Source of the DNA: Pseudomonas sp. Leaf58
GTDB lineage: Bacteria; Pseudomonadota; Gammaproteobacteria; Pseudomonadales; Pseudomonadaceae
Direction of reading: 5' to 3'
Assembly (NCBI RefSeq): GCF_003627215.1
Contig: NZ_CP032677.1
Span: forward strand, 446,001-510,000
DNA length: 64,000 nucleotides
Of the stretch, positions 8,201-17,623 are shown piece by piece. Each line of letters opens with the position of its first letter. Position 1 is the stretch's first letter. The notes beneath the pieces were generated by a model. It did no database searches. It had not been told where the DNA came from and was given only the letters and a program-made list of their open reading frames with translations. A program made the position numbers and the translations under genes.

Positions 8201-8971
8201 CACATTGCCTACCCAGCGTTGCTGGATCTGGCTGACGTCACCACTGCTCATGTCGGCCATTACTTTGTCGAGAATGCCGACCAGCAGCTTATTGTCGCGC
8301 GGGGCGGCCATGGCCAACTGGTAGCGGTAAGGTGTTTCGCCGCTGACGTAAAGCCCGTCCAGCTTGAGTTGGCGTAGGCTCCAGATGCTGGAAGCGAGGT
8401 CGCCGACCACCGCGTCCACTTGGTCGGTGGCCAAGGCCTGCAGGGTGGAGCTGACGTTGGGCAGGGCGACCAGATTGAGGTCTGGATGGTGGGTGCGCAG
8501 CAACTCGTGCGGAGCATAGTTTTCGACCACGGCGATCTTCAGGCCGTACAGGTCTTCCAGCTTGCGCGGCTGTGCGCCGCCTTTGTGGGCGAGGATGACG
8601 ATGGGGAAGTCGAGGTACGGACGGGTGAAGGCCAGGTACTCCTGGCGCTCGGGGGTGGACATGATGCCGGGCAGTAAGTCGATACGGTTTGCACGCGCCT
8701 GCGCCAGTACCTCGGTCCAACTGCTGGGTTCGACCGGTTTGAACGTTACACCCAGGCGCTGCTGGATGGTGGCGATGTAATCGGCGGCCAATCCCTGGTA
8801 CCGGCCCGCCTGGTCGCGAAACTCGAACGGTGGCCAAGAGGCATCTACGCCCAGGCTCAGCTGCGGGTGGGCAGCCAACCAGGCTTTCTCCTCATCTGTC
8901 AGGGTCAGGGCGCCGGCCGTTGTGTTCCACAAAATCAGGAGCAGCAACAGGATGGCCGGCATCGGGGGCAT
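5228..8971 (-). CDS. Periplasmic-sensor, multi-PAS GGDEF-EAL protein (c-di-GMP turnover)
   Basis: A 1247-residue inner-membrane protein. In order: signal/anchor (1-21), an SBP_bac_3-type periplasmic binding domain (about 25-260, GVDASWPPFEFRD start), one membrane helix (about 268-290), four PAS/PAC modules (about 305-800), GGDEF (intact GGDEF at 886-890) and EAL (E1014-A1015-L1016, with DDFGTGYSSL and KIDKSFIRG). Both catalytic signatures look intact, so it may make and break c-di-GMP, with the periplasmic domain probably sensing an amino-acid-like ligand. The final EAL signature reads GYIVSLPLP, where GYLFSKPLP-like sequence is usual. A tRNA gene follows in the same direction. Confidence 0.93.
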   Translation of the reverse strand: MPPMPAILLLLLILWNTTAGALTLTDEEKAWLAAHPQLSLGVDASWPPFEFRDQAGRYQGLAADYIATIQQRLGVTFKPVEPSSWTEVLAQARANRIDLLPGIMSTPERQEYLAFTRPYLDFPIVILAHKGGAQPRKLEDLYGLKIAVVENYAPHELLRTHHPDLNLVALPNVSSTLQALATDQVDAVVGDLASSIWSLRQLKLDGLYVSGETPYRYQLAMAAPRDNKLLVGILDKVMADMSSGDVSQIQQRWVGNVVDQRLFWSDLLVYGLPTVLLLMAVLAVVIRINRRLSSEISRRIALEQELRSSEYHYRSLVESLSAIAWEADANDFTYSYVSPHAEGLLGYPLSEWLKPGFWRSILHPEDALWAQAYCDSETAAGRDHSLDYRVIRADGQALWVRNIVSMIEHGHQPVMRGLMIDISETKHTEDALRLSEQKFASVFQQCPDILLIARHSDGCLLEVNEAFEEQIGLNPGQVIGRTATDLNLWGVEGSGPQLLERLHQGGIRNLEMSFRRSNGQLFTGLTSVETFELDGTPALVVAVRDISQLKETQEQLQTSEEKFAKAFHASPDGLLLSRQSDGLLLEVNEGFCRLTGYDLNPTLDQTSLDLGIWVDLNERKRLVDQLKRDGFVRDFTCHIRRSDGQIRLCELSARPLPIAGVDCMLTIARDITERHLMQQKLQLAATVFENTAEGVLITDIDQRISAVNRAFSEITGYSEIEALGQTPRLLASGQHDSAFYAAMWHQLTDEGHWQGEIYNKRKNGELYPGWLTISAVRNSEREITHFVAVFADISSLKHAQAKLDYQAHHDPLTGLPNRALFENRLQAVLTCAQESNRQGAVLFLDLDRFKHINDSLGHPVGDLLLKGIAQRLKEQVRDVDTVARLGGDEFIILLPGLHKPSDASTIANKLLACFNAPFQAGEHEFFTSASIGISLYPQDGTDVSSLIRNADAAMYRSKAKGRNRVEAYTRDLTAQASERIALEHELRRAIERNELSLCFQPKLSLKTHSLVGAEALIRWSHPNFGEVPPEHFIHLAEENGTILQVGDWVLEQACRQMQAWKQHFEPFGPLSINLAGAQLRHPHLARRIEQLLKQYQLKAGDLQLEITENFIMSQAEEALAVLYQLKKLGVQLAIDDFGTGYSSLSYLKRLPLDILKIDKSFIRGLPDDPHDAAIARAIIALGRSMQLTIIAEGVENQAQQRFLAAEGCEQIQGYIVSLPLPPEEFAATFLRIALSDLSDGTGAKPSL

Positions 8972-9093
8972 AGCGGCCTCACATTCAGGTGATATGAAGT
9001 CGAGTGTAGACGGGCATTGCTGCAGGTGTGCGGTGGAAGGTGGGGTCTTTTGTCAGATACAACAGGGCCTTGCAGGTGTGGGCTGTTATATCT

Positions 9094-9155
9094 GTGGGAG
9101 CGGGCATGCCCGCGAAACCGGCGCCGCGATAGATGGCGCCGGCTGCGCCGGTGTG
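9094..9155. repeat. REP-like GC-rich inverted repeats between rpoD and the GGDEF-EAL gene
   Basis: It begins TGTGGGAGCGGGCATGCCCGCGAA, a single REP-type unit (GCGGGCATGCCCGC core), followed by CCGGCGCCGCG...GCGCCGGC, a second inverted repeat. It lies between the rpoD terminator and the next gene's promoter. The rest of this 231-bp gap holds no gene. Confidence 0.65.
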
Positions 9156-9167
9156 CGTGGGCACGCC

Positions 9168-9198
9168 AAAAGAAAAACCCCGGCCTGGGCCGGGGTTT
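9168..9198 (-). terminator. Rho-independent terminator of the rpsU-dnaG-rpoD operon
   Basis: Read on the minus strand, AAACCCCGGCC / GGCCGGGGTTT forms an almost gapless stem followed by TTTTTCTTTT, starting 5 bp after the rpoD stop codon. This is a strong intrinsic terminator. Confidence 0.93.
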
Positions 9199-9202
9199 GT
9201 CA

Positions 9203-11053
<1,851 letters not shown>

Positions 11054-11120
11054 AACACCCTATCCACTGAAGGTCTTGGCGGGCAAAAAACAAGCCGAGG
11101 ATTATACCCGAGCATGGGCC

Positions 11121-13103
11121 TCACGCGCCAGATGAGGTCGGCGTTTGTGCGGGAACATTCCGGCTCAGCAGGGCGAGGAGCTGGGTTTTTTCCTCGCTGG
11201 TCAATTCGCTTTGACGTGATTTCCTGAGCAGTTGTTCCAGGCTGCGCTCGCGTTGGCGGGCGGACAAGCTAGTTATAGTGTCGAAAAACTGTTGTTCAAG
11301 GTTGTCGGCCACGATCAGCCATTCCTTTTCCGCCAAGGCCCTCAGCAGGCGGCCCTGTTCGGTGCCGTGCCAACGTGCGATCAACTGCATTGAGCTTAGC
11401 CCAGGATTTTTCTGTGCGGCTTCGATCAATGCCACCAGCAGCTGGCTGTACAGGTGTTCTTCGTCGGCGAAGTGGCTGGCATCTTCCACCTTGCCGGCCA
11501 GCAGCGGGTGGTGCAGCAGGGTACGCAGGGCAGCCAGGGTGGGCGGCTCGACCGGGGCCGGCACGCGCGGTGGTGCTTCGTCGCGCTGCTGCCAGGGCTT
11601 ACCGCCCTTGCGGTTCTTGTCCCAAGGCTTGTCGCTCCACGGCTTCTTGCCGCCACCCTTGTTCGGCTTCCACTCCTGTTCCTGATGAACGGGGGCATAG
11701 TCGTGCTGCGGCATGTCGCCGTAGTCGGGGGTGTAGCTGGCCATGGCATCGTAGTCATAGCCAGGGTCGTAGTCCGGCACGCTGCTGGAGGCTGGGGCTT
11801 GTTGCGCCAATTGCTCGACCTGCTGTGGGTCGAGGCCGGTGATTTCCTTCAGGCGGTTGCGCATCAACTGGCGCAGGTTGGCGCCGGGGATCTTTTCGAT
11901 CAACGGTGCTGCCAGGGTCGCCATGTGCGCCTTGCCTTCCAGCGAGCGCGGGTCAGCTTCGACGCCCAACTGCTCGAAGAAATAATCGGCCAGCGGCTGT
12001 GCGTGCTGGTTGATACGAGCCATGAAGGCATCGGTACCCTCGGCGCGTACTAGGCTGTCCGGGTCTTCGCCTTCGGGTAGGAACAGAAAGCGCGCGCGGC
12101 GGCCATCCTGCAGGTTCGACAGGGTCGCCTCCAGGGCGCGCCAGGCAGCCTTGCGCCCGGCCTGGTCGCCGTCGAAGCAGAACAGCACGCTGGGTACTAC
12201 GCGGAACAGGCGCTTGAGGTGCTCTTCGCTGGTGGCGGTGCCGAGAGTAGCCACGGCGTTGCGCAAGCCTTGTTGGGCCAGGGCGATAACGTCCATGTAG
12301 CCCTCGACGACGATGATTTCGTCGAGGTTGCGGTTGTGCTTGCGTGCCTCGTACAGGCCGTACAGCTCCTGGCCTTTATGGAACACCGGGGTTTCCGGGG
12401 AGTTCAGGTACTTGGGCTTGTCGTCGCCGAGCACCCGGCCGCCGAAGGCAATGATGCGCCCACGGCTGTCGCGGATCGGGAACATCACCCGGTCGCGGAA
12501 GCGGTCGTAACGCTTGCCGCTTTCGGCGTTCTCGATCAGCAGGCCGGCATCGATCATCACCTTTTGCTGTAGGGTGTCAGCGCCCAGATGCTTGAGCAAA
12601 TTGTCCCAGCCTGGCGGGGCGAAGCCTAGGCCGAAGTCGCGGGCAATTTCCCCGGACAAGCCGCGGCCCTTGAGGTAGTCCACCGCTGCCTTGCGGGTTG
12701 GGTGGTTGCGCAGGGCCTGGCGGTAGAACTCCGATGCGGCGTCCAGCAACGGGTACAGCGGTGAATCGGTTGGCTGGCGCGGCTTGTGGTCGCGGCGGCC
12801 TTGTTCGCGGGGTACTTCCATGCCGGCGGCGCGGGCCAGTTCCTCGACGGCCTGGGGGAAGTCCAGGTTGTCGTGGTCCATGACGAAGCCCAGCGCGTTG
12901 CCGCCGGCGCCGCAGCCGAAGCAGTAGTAGAACTGCTTGTCGGGGCTGACTGTGAAGGAAGGGGACTTTTCTTTGTGGAACGGGCAGCAGGCGGAGTAGT
13001 TCTTGCCAGTTTTTTTCAGCTGGACGCGCGAACTCACCACGTCGACGATGTCGAGGCGGTTGATCAGGTCGTCAATGAAGCTCTGGGGAATCAGCCCGGC
13101 CAT
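11121..13103 (-). CDS. dnaG: DNA primase DnaG
   Basis: A 660-residue primase that makes RNA primers at the replication fork and binds DnaB helicase with its C terminus. The zinc-binding CHC2 domain has C40-x2-H43-x17-C61-x2-C64; a TOPRIM core follows with EGYMDVIAL and the FDGDQAGRKAAWRAL acidic motif. A linker of about residues 430-510 is rich in D, Y, P, K and G, and the helicase-binding domain is last. I chose the ATG giving MAGLIPQSFID, which aligns with known DnaG starts, over an in-frame ATG 7 codons earlier. It is the middle gene of rpsU-dnaG-rpoD, 300 bp after rpsU. Confidence 0.98.
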   Translation of the reverse strand: MAGLIPQSFIDDLINRLDIVDVVSSRVQLKKTGKNYSACCPFHKEKSPSFTVSPDKQFYYCFGCGAGGNALGFVMDHDNLDFPQAVEELARAAGMEVPREQGRRDHKPRQPTDSPLYPLLDAASEFYRQALRNHPTRKAAVDYLKGRGLSGEIARDFGLGFAPPGWDNLLKHLGADTLQQKVMIDAGLLIENAESGKRYDRFRDRVMFPIRDSRGRIIAFGGRVLGDDKPKYLNSPETPVFHKGQELYGLYEARKHNRNLDEIIVVEGYMDVIALAQQGLRNAVATLGTATSEEHLKRLFRVVPSVLFCFDGDQAGRKAAWRALEATLSNLQDGRRARFLFLPEGEDPDSLVRAEGTDAFMARINQHAQPLADYFFEQLGVEADPRSLEGKAHMATLAAPLIEKIPGANLRQLMRNRLKEITGLDPQQVEQLAQQAPASSSVPDYDPGYDYDAMASYTPDYGDMPQHDYAPVHQEQEWKPNKGGGKKPWSDKPWDKNRKGGKPWQQRDEAPPRVPAPVEPPTLAALRTLLHHPLLAGKVEDASHFADEEHLYSQLLVALIEAAQKNPGLSSMQLIARWHGTEQGRLLRALAEKEWLIVADNLEQQFFDTITSLSARQRERSLEQLLRKSRQSELTSEEKTQLLALLSRNVPAQTPTSSGA

Positions 13104-13354
13104 GGCAGTCTCGTCATCTGGCAACTGGCAAGTCTAATCGCTCACACGCCGAATGGGGCGGGTGCTGCTTGGGGAGTGCGAGGGAGTGTGCTCGTCGCCG
13201 GCCTGTGAGGGCCCGTCAGTCGGACGTGCACGTCTGGTCATACAACAACAAGGACCAGCTCTGACGTTTCAGGCAGGTTGCCCATATGCAGTTCGCATGA
13301 AGCTCGTGCAGGGCCTTGAGCTAGCTGCTCAAGTTTGAAGCGACCACTGCCATC

Positions 13355-13373
13355 GCCCGGGTGTTAGCCGGGC
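13355..13373 (-). promoter_or_regulatory. Hairpin in the rpsU-dnaG spacer (possible partial terminator or processing site)
   Basis: GCCCGG and CCGGGC pair around a 7-nt loop, about 30 bp after the rpsU stop, with no T run. In E. coli a partial terminator and an RNase E site between rpsU and dnaG set the high rpsU to low dnaG ratio; this hairpin sits in the matching place. Bases 13104-13354 otherwise show no gene and no clear motif. Confidence 0.4.
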
Positions 13374-13403
13374 AGGGCAGAAGCTTTGCGTTGAACGTCT
13401 GTA

Positions 13404-13619
13404 TTAGTACAGACGAACGGCGCGGCGCTGTTCGCGCTGAACTTTCTTGGCGTGACGCTTAACAGCAGCAGCTGCTTTGCGCTTACGCTCGGCGGTCGGC
13501 TTCTCGTAAAACTCGCGGCTACGAACTTCAGCCAGTACACCGGCTTTTTCGCAGGAGCGCTTGAAACGACGCAGAGCTACGTCGAAGGGTTCGTTCTCTT
13601 TAACTTTGACGGCTGGCAT
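13404..13619 (-). CDS. rpsU: Small ribosomal subunit protein bS21
   Basis: A 71-residue, strongly basic protein ([20 protein letters not shown] start, [13 protein letters not shown] near the end), full length for bS21. It binds the 30S platform near the anti-Shine-Dalgarno region and helps initiation. It is the first gene of the operon with dnaG and rpoD, and divergent from tsaD. Confidence 0.98.
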   Translation of the reverse strand: MPAVKVKENEPFDVALRRFKRSCEKAGVLAEVRSREFYEKPTAERKRKAAAAVKRHAKKVQREQRRAVRLY

Positions 13620-13696
13620 CCAGGGCTACCTTAATTCATTACCGGGGTAGACGTGCTCCTGGCAAAACAAAGGTGTGCTGGAGAACGTCGGTTTTC

Positions 13697-13719
13697 AAGG
13701 GTTGCGGATGTTAACCCTT
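13697..13719. promoter_or_regulatory. Perfect inverted repeat in the rpsU-tsaD divergent promoter region
   Basis: AAGGGTT and AACCCTT arms (7 bp, no mismatch) are separated by 9 bp, midway between the two divergent start codons. In E. coli this operon has a LexA site here, but the arms do not match LexA (CTGTN8ACAG). Either an operator or a hairpin in the rpsU leader is possible. Confidence 0.3.
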
Positions 13720-13823
13720 AGCAAGCCGGAATGCAAAGCCTCTGATCGAAAACCGCTGGTCGGCATCCAACACGGGGACTATCATGCGCGCCTTCGAATT
13801 CAGCCCCCACAAGGGACGAACCC

Positions 13824-14849
13824 ATGCTAGTACTGGGATTGGAAACATCCTGCGACGAAACTGGCGTCGCATTATATGACAGTGAACGCGGTTTGTTAGC
13901 CGACGCGCTGTTCAGCCAGATTGACCTGCACCGCGTGTTCGGCGGTGTGGTGCCCGAGCTTGCTTCGCGTGACCACGTCAAGCGCATGCTGCCGCTCATC
14001 CGCCAGGTGCTGGACGAGGCCCGCTGCGTTGCCACCGAGATCGACGCCATCGCCTATACCGCGGGTCCTGGGCTGGTCGGTGCATTGCTGGTGGGGGCTT
14101 CTTGTGCCCAGGCGTTGGCCTTTGCCTGGGGCATCCCGGCAATTGGCGTACACCACATGGAAGGCCACTTGCTGGCCCCCATGCTGGAAGAAAACCCGCC
14201 CGAATTTCCGTTCGTCGCTTTGTTGGTTTCTGGTGGTCATACCCAGCTGGTTCGGGTTGATGGCATCGGCCAGTACGCGTTGCTGGGCGAGAGCCTGGAC
14301 GACGCCGCTGGCGAAGCGTTTGACAAGACGGCCAAGCTGATCGGCCTCAACTACCCGGGTGGCCCAGAAATCGCGCGCCTGGCCGAGCAGGGTGTGCCTG
14401 GGCGCTTCGTGTTCCCGCGGCCAATGACCGACCGCCCAGGCCTGGAATTCAGTTTCAGCGGCCTCAAGACCTTCGCCCTGAATACCTGGCAGCAGTGCAG
14501 GAATGCTGGCGACGACGGTGAGCAAACCCGTTGCGACGTGTCCCTGGCATTCCAGCAGGCGGTGGTAGAGACTTTGACCATCAAGTGCAAGCGTGCCCTC
14601 AAGCAAACGGGCCTCAAGCGCCTGGTGATTGCGGGAGGCGTGAGTGCCAACAAGGCCCTGCGTGCTTCGCTGGAAGACATGCTGGCCGCTATGAAGGGCA
14701 GCGTGTACTACGCGCGCCCGCAGTTCTGCACTGACAACGGCGCGATGATCGCCTACGCCGGTTGCCAACGCCTTTTGGCCGGGCAGCAGCAAGACCTGGC
14801 GATCAGCGTGCAGGCCCGCTGGCCGATGGAGCAGTTGCCGCCGTTGTAA
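13824..14849 (+). CDS. tsaD: tRNA N6-adenosine threonylcarbamoyltransferase TsaD
   Basis: A 341-residue member of the Kae1/TsaD/YgjD family (older name gcp), full length. It transfers the threonylcarbamoyl group to A37 of ANN-decoding tRNAs in complex with TsaB and TsaE. Metal-binding His111 and His115 are in [10 protein letters not shown]; the ASKHA ATP-binding parts are [10 protein letters not shown] at the N terminus, [11 protein letters not shown] and the late [10 protein letters not shown]. It is divergent from rpsU, the common arrangement in gammaproteobacteria, and convergent with plsY, with only 3 bp between stop codons. Confidence 0.98.
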   Translation: MLVLGLETSCDETGVALYDSERGLLADALFSQIDLHRVFGGVVPELASRDHVKRMLPLIRQVLDEARCVATEIDAIAYTAGPGLVGALLVGASCAQALAFAWGIPAIGVHHMEGHLLAPMLEENPPEFPFVALLVSGGHTQLVRVDGIGQYALLGESLDDAAGEAFDKTAKLIGLNYPGGPEIARLAEQGVPGRFVFPRPMTDRPGLEFSFSGLKTFALNTWQQCRNAGDDGEQTRCDVSLAFQQAVVETLTIKCKRALKQTGLKRLVIAGGVSANKALRASLEDMLAAMKGSVYYARPQFCTDNGAMIAYAGCQRLLAGQQQDLAISVQARWPMEQLPPL

Positions 14850-14852
14850 GGT

Positions 14853-15422
14853 TTAGAAATGCCGTTCGCGGCCGGCAAACAAGTCGCGCAGGTTGTTACG
14901 GTGGCGCCATACGATCATCACCGTCAGCACGCTGATCGGCAGCAGGGCCTCGGGCTCGCGCCAGGCCAGCAAGGGCAAGGTCAGGGGCGTGGCGATCAGC
15001 GCCGCCAGCGAGCTGGTGCGGGTCAGGTAGAAGGTCAGTAGCCAGGCGCCGATGGCCAGCAGCGCCGCTGGGAAGTACAGGGCCATGAGCATGCCGGCGG
15101 CGGTCGCCACGCCCTTGCCGCCGCGGAAGCAGAAGTACAGCGGGAACAGGTGGCCCAGCACTGCACACACGCCAACCCAGGCCTGCGCTTGCAGGTCTAG
15201 CCCGGCAAGGCGGGCGAGTAATACCGGCAGCAGGCCCTTGCACAGGTCGCCAAGCAGGGTCAGGATCGCCATTTTACGGCCTGCCAGGCGTAGCATGTTG
15301 GTGGCGCCGGCATTGCCTGAACCGCTGGAACGCGGGTCCGGGCTGCCCGAAAGGCGGCTGAGGACAATGGCGAAGGACAGCGAGCCGAGCAGGTAGGCGA
15401 GCAACGCCAGTAACCAAAACAT
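14853..15422 (-). CDS. plsY: Glycerol-3-phosphate acyltransferase PlsY
   Basis: A 189-residue protein with about five membrane helices. It carries the PlsY signatures [12 protein letters not shown] (about residues 36-47) and [12 protein letters not shown] (about 99-110), which bind acyl-phosphate and glycerol-3-phosphate. It makes 1-acyl-glycerol-3-phosphate, the first step of phospholipid synthesis with PlsX, in the inner membrane. It is divergent from folB across a 74-bp gap that must hold both promoters. Confidence 0.97.
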   Translation of the reverse strand: MFWLLALLAYLLGSLSFAIVLSRLSGSPDPRSSGSGNAGATNMLRLAGRKMAILTLLGDLCKGLLPVLLARLAGLDLQAQAWVGVCAVLGHLFPLYFCFRGGKGVATAAGMLMALYFPAALLAIGAWLLTFYLTRTSSLAALIATPLTLPLLAWREPEALLPISVLTVMIVWRHRNNLRDLFAGRERHF

Positions 15423-15496
15423 GCTAACTATTCCGGGCGAGGACGCCCTGATTCTAACGGCGCCAGTCGCCCTTGTCGTGCTGTGGAGAGAAGTGC

Positions 15497-15853
15497 TTGG
15501 ACAGAGTGTTCATCGAAGGCCTGGAAGTCGATACCGTCATCGGTGCCTATGACTGGGAGCGGGATATTCGCCAGTGCTTGCGCCTGGACCTGAGCTTCGC
15601 TTGGGATAACCGCCCGGCCGCCGCTGGTGATGACCTGAACCTGGCGCTGGACTACGCCAGCGTGTCGGCGCGCATCCAGGCGTTTGCCGAGCAAGCACGT
15701 TTCGAGCTGGTGGAAACCTTCGCCGAACGCTTGGTGGCAACGTTGATGGAAGAGTTCCACATCCCTTGGGTGCGGTTGAAGCTGACCAAGCCGGGTGCGG
15801 TGCCGGCAGCCCGTGGTGGTGTTGGCGTGGAGATCGAGCGCGGATGTCTCTGA
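15497..15853 (+). CDS. folB: Dihydroneopterin aldolase FolB
   Basis: A 118-residue folate enzyme that cleaves 7,8-dihydroneopterin to 6-hydroxymethyl-dihydropterin and glycolaldehyde. The start is TTG, chosen because it gives [21 protein letters not shown], the normal FolB N terminus, and follows GGAGAG at good spacing; another TTG 24 bp upstream would only add residues not shared by the family. The active-site Lys is in [10 protein letters not shown]. It overlaps folK by 10 bp, so the two are translationally coupled for successive steps of the pathway. Confidence 0.95.
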   Translation: MDRVFIEGLEVDTVIGAYDWERDIRQCLRLDLSFAWDNRPAAAGDDLNLALDYASVSARIQAFAEQARFELVETFAERLVATLMEEFHIPWVRLKLTKPGAVPAARGGVGVEIERGCL

Positions 15854-16359
15854 GCACGGTTTACCTGGGCCTTGGCAGCAACATCGACCGCGAGGTGCAC
15901 CTGTGCGCCGGGCTCGATGCATTGGCGGGCATCCTGACGGACATGCGTTGTTCGCCGGCATTCGAAAGCCAGGCGGTGGGGATCAAGAGCGGGCCGTTCA
16001 TCAATTTTGTGGTGACCGGGCAAACTGCGTTACCGCTGATTGAGCTGGACCGCCGGCTGAAGTTCATCGAGGCCGACAACGGCCGCTATGCGCCAGACCG
16101 CAAAGGGCTGCCGCTGGATATCGACGTGCTGATGTATGACGATCTGCACGGTACGTTCGATGGTCTTGTGCTGCCCCGCGCCGAGATTTTGAAAAACGCC
16201 TTCGTGCTGTGGCCCTTGTCGCTGTTGGCGCCCGAGCTGGTGCATCCGGGGGTGGGCAAGCGTATGGCGCAGTTGTGGCAGGAGGCGCAGATTGACCAGG
16301 TATTGGCCCCGGTCGCCTTCCAATGGCGTGGGTTGCAGCTGACCCCTACTGGAACCTGA
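15844..16359 (+). CDS. folK: 2-amino-4-hydroxy-6-hydroxymethyldihydropteridine pyrophosphokinase (HPPK)
   Basis: A 171-residue HPPK. The N terminus YLGLGSNIDRE and the signature LPLDIDVLMYDD (metal-binding Asp pair, about residues 95-105) are clear, followed by a PRAEILKNAFVLWPL segment matching the usual P-R-x3-R-x-F-V-L-x-P-L with some changes. It transfers pyrophosphate from ATP to the FolB product. The start ATG lies within the end of folB. Many pseudomonads also have a second folK in the pcnB-panB area; this is the folB-linked form. Confidence 0.93.
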   Translation: MSLSTVYLGLGSNIDREVHLCAGLDALAGILTDMRCSPAFESQAVGIKSGPFINFVVTGQTALPLIELDRRLKFIEADNGRYAPDRKGLPLDIDVLMYDDLHGTFDGLVLPRAEILKNAFVLWPLSLLAPELVHPGVGKRMAQLWQEAQIDQVLAPVAFQWRGLQLTPTGT

Positions 16360-16360
16360 G

Positions 16361-16456
16361 CCGGCCTCTTCGCGGCTAAAGCCGCTCCTACAGGGATCGC
16401 ATGATGCGAGTGCTGTGCGATCCCTGTAGGAGCGGCTTTAGCCGCGAAGAGGCCGG
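16361..16456. repeat. Perfect REP pair (BIME) between convergent folK and cca
   Basis: Two REP units in opposite orientation form an inverted repeat with 41-bp arms (16361-16401 and 16416-16456) without a single mismatch and a 14-nt loop. The core is TTCGCGGCTAAAGCCGCTCC. It occupies the whole gap between two convergent genes, where it can act as a two-way transcription barrier. Confidence 0.95.
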
Positions 16457-16470
16457 TATGTTCAACCGCG

Positions 16471-17574
16471 CTAGTAAGCCTCAAGCGCTTTCAGCCGCTC
16501 ACCTTTAAGCGCTTCGCCCAGAGCCTGGCCAGTTAGCCCGGCCTGCACCAGCGGCTTCACATCCACCGCCCGCGCCGCCGCTGCGGCCCCTCGCAGATAC
16601 TTGGCCTGTGGATAACCCGCTTCGCCATCGCTCAGCGCCGCCATCTCGCACACCGCAATGAAATCCTCGAACCGCTGCGGCCGCCGGTACACATCGAACT
16701 TCTGCAGCAACTCCAGCAGGGCTGTGGCAGGCAGCTCCAGCGCCTGCTTGCCCTGCGCCAGGCACTCCCCTGTCAGCAGGGCCAGCTCCTGGCACTCCCG
16801 GGGGGCCTTGAGGCGCTGATTGACGGTTTTGATCGAAGCGGGGGCCAGTGTGTGCAGCAGGCAGGCCCAGCGCACATGCAGGGGCTGCTGGTGCAGTGCA
16901 GCCTGCTCCAGCGCCGTCAGCGCCTGGGCATCGTCTTCAAGCTCAGGCAGCAGCTCCTGTAAGGCTCCGCACCCGCGCAGCACTTGGAAGAATACCTGGG
17001 GCTGCGCTTCCATCAGCGCCCGCTCAATTTCCTTCCAGCTACGCTCGGCAGTCAATGCCTGCAGCTCGCCAGAGGCGCTGATCTGGCGCATCAGCACCAG
17101 AGTCTCGTCGGCAACCCGGAAACCTAGCGGTGCATAGCGGGCAGCAAAGCGAGCAACGCGCAGCACGCGCAAGGGATCTTCGGCGAATGCCGGTGAAACA
17201 TGGCGTAACAGGCGTTGATCAAGGTCGTCCTTGCCGTGATAAGGGTCGTACACTGTGCCCGTTTCGTCCTCGGCCATCGCATTGATGGTAAGGTCACGGC
17301 GGATCAGGTCTTCCTCCAGGGTCACCTCGGGGCTGGCATGAAAGGTGAACCCGCCATAGCCACGCCCGCTTTTGCGCTCGGTGCGCGCCAAGGCGTACTC
17401 CTCGCCGGTTTTCGGGTGCAGGAAGACCGGGAAATCAGCGCCGACGGGCCGAAAACCCTTGGCGTGCATTTCTTCGACGGTGGCGCCCACCACCAGCCAG
17501 TCGATATCGCTGACAGGGCGGCCGAGCAGGCGGTCGCGCACGGCGCCGCCAACTTTGTAGATGTGCATGTGCAA
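16471..17574 (-). CDS. cca: CCA-adding tRNA nucleotidyltransferase, HD domain eroded
   Basis: A 367-residue enzyme that adds or repairs the 3' CCA of tRNA. It has the nucleotidyltransferase head [12 protein letters not shown] with the DIDWLVVG Asp pair, the [12 protein letters not shown] motif and an [12 protein letters not shown] segment. E. coli Cca (about 412 residues) has a C-terminal HD phosphohydrolase domain with HDLGKG; the aligned place here reads HTLAPA and about 40 residues of the domain are missing, so the metal-binding His-Asp pair is lost. The first ATG follows GGAG by 8 nt; a second ATG two codons later is also possible. Confidence 0.95.
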   Translation of the reverse strand: MHMHIYKVGGAVRDRLLGRPVSDIDWLVVGATVEEMHAKGFRPVGADFPVFLHPKTGEEYALARTERKSGRGYGGFTFHASPEVTLEEDLIRRDLTINAMAEDETGTVYDPYHGKDDLDQRLLRHVSPAFAEDPLRVLRVARFAARYAPLGFRVADETLVLMRQISASGELQALTAERSWKEIERALMEAQPQVFFQVLRGCGALQELLPELEDDAQALTALEQAALHQQPLHVRWACLLHTLAPASIKTVNQRLKAPRECQELALLTGECLAQGKQALELPATALLELLQKFDVYRRPQRFEDFIAVCEMAALSDGEAGYPQAKYLRGAAAAARAVDVKPLVQAGLTGQALGEALKGERLKALEAY

Positions 17575-17623
17575 CTCTCCATAACTGCCGACAGGATACC
17601 CCGTCGGCAGCTATGGCGTGGCT

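Noticed and set aside
13153..13338. A 61-codon frame in the rpsU-dnaG gap, considered as a remnant of a YqeY gene
   Set aside because: It does not resemble YqeY in composition or motifs and is on the opposite strand to the operon.
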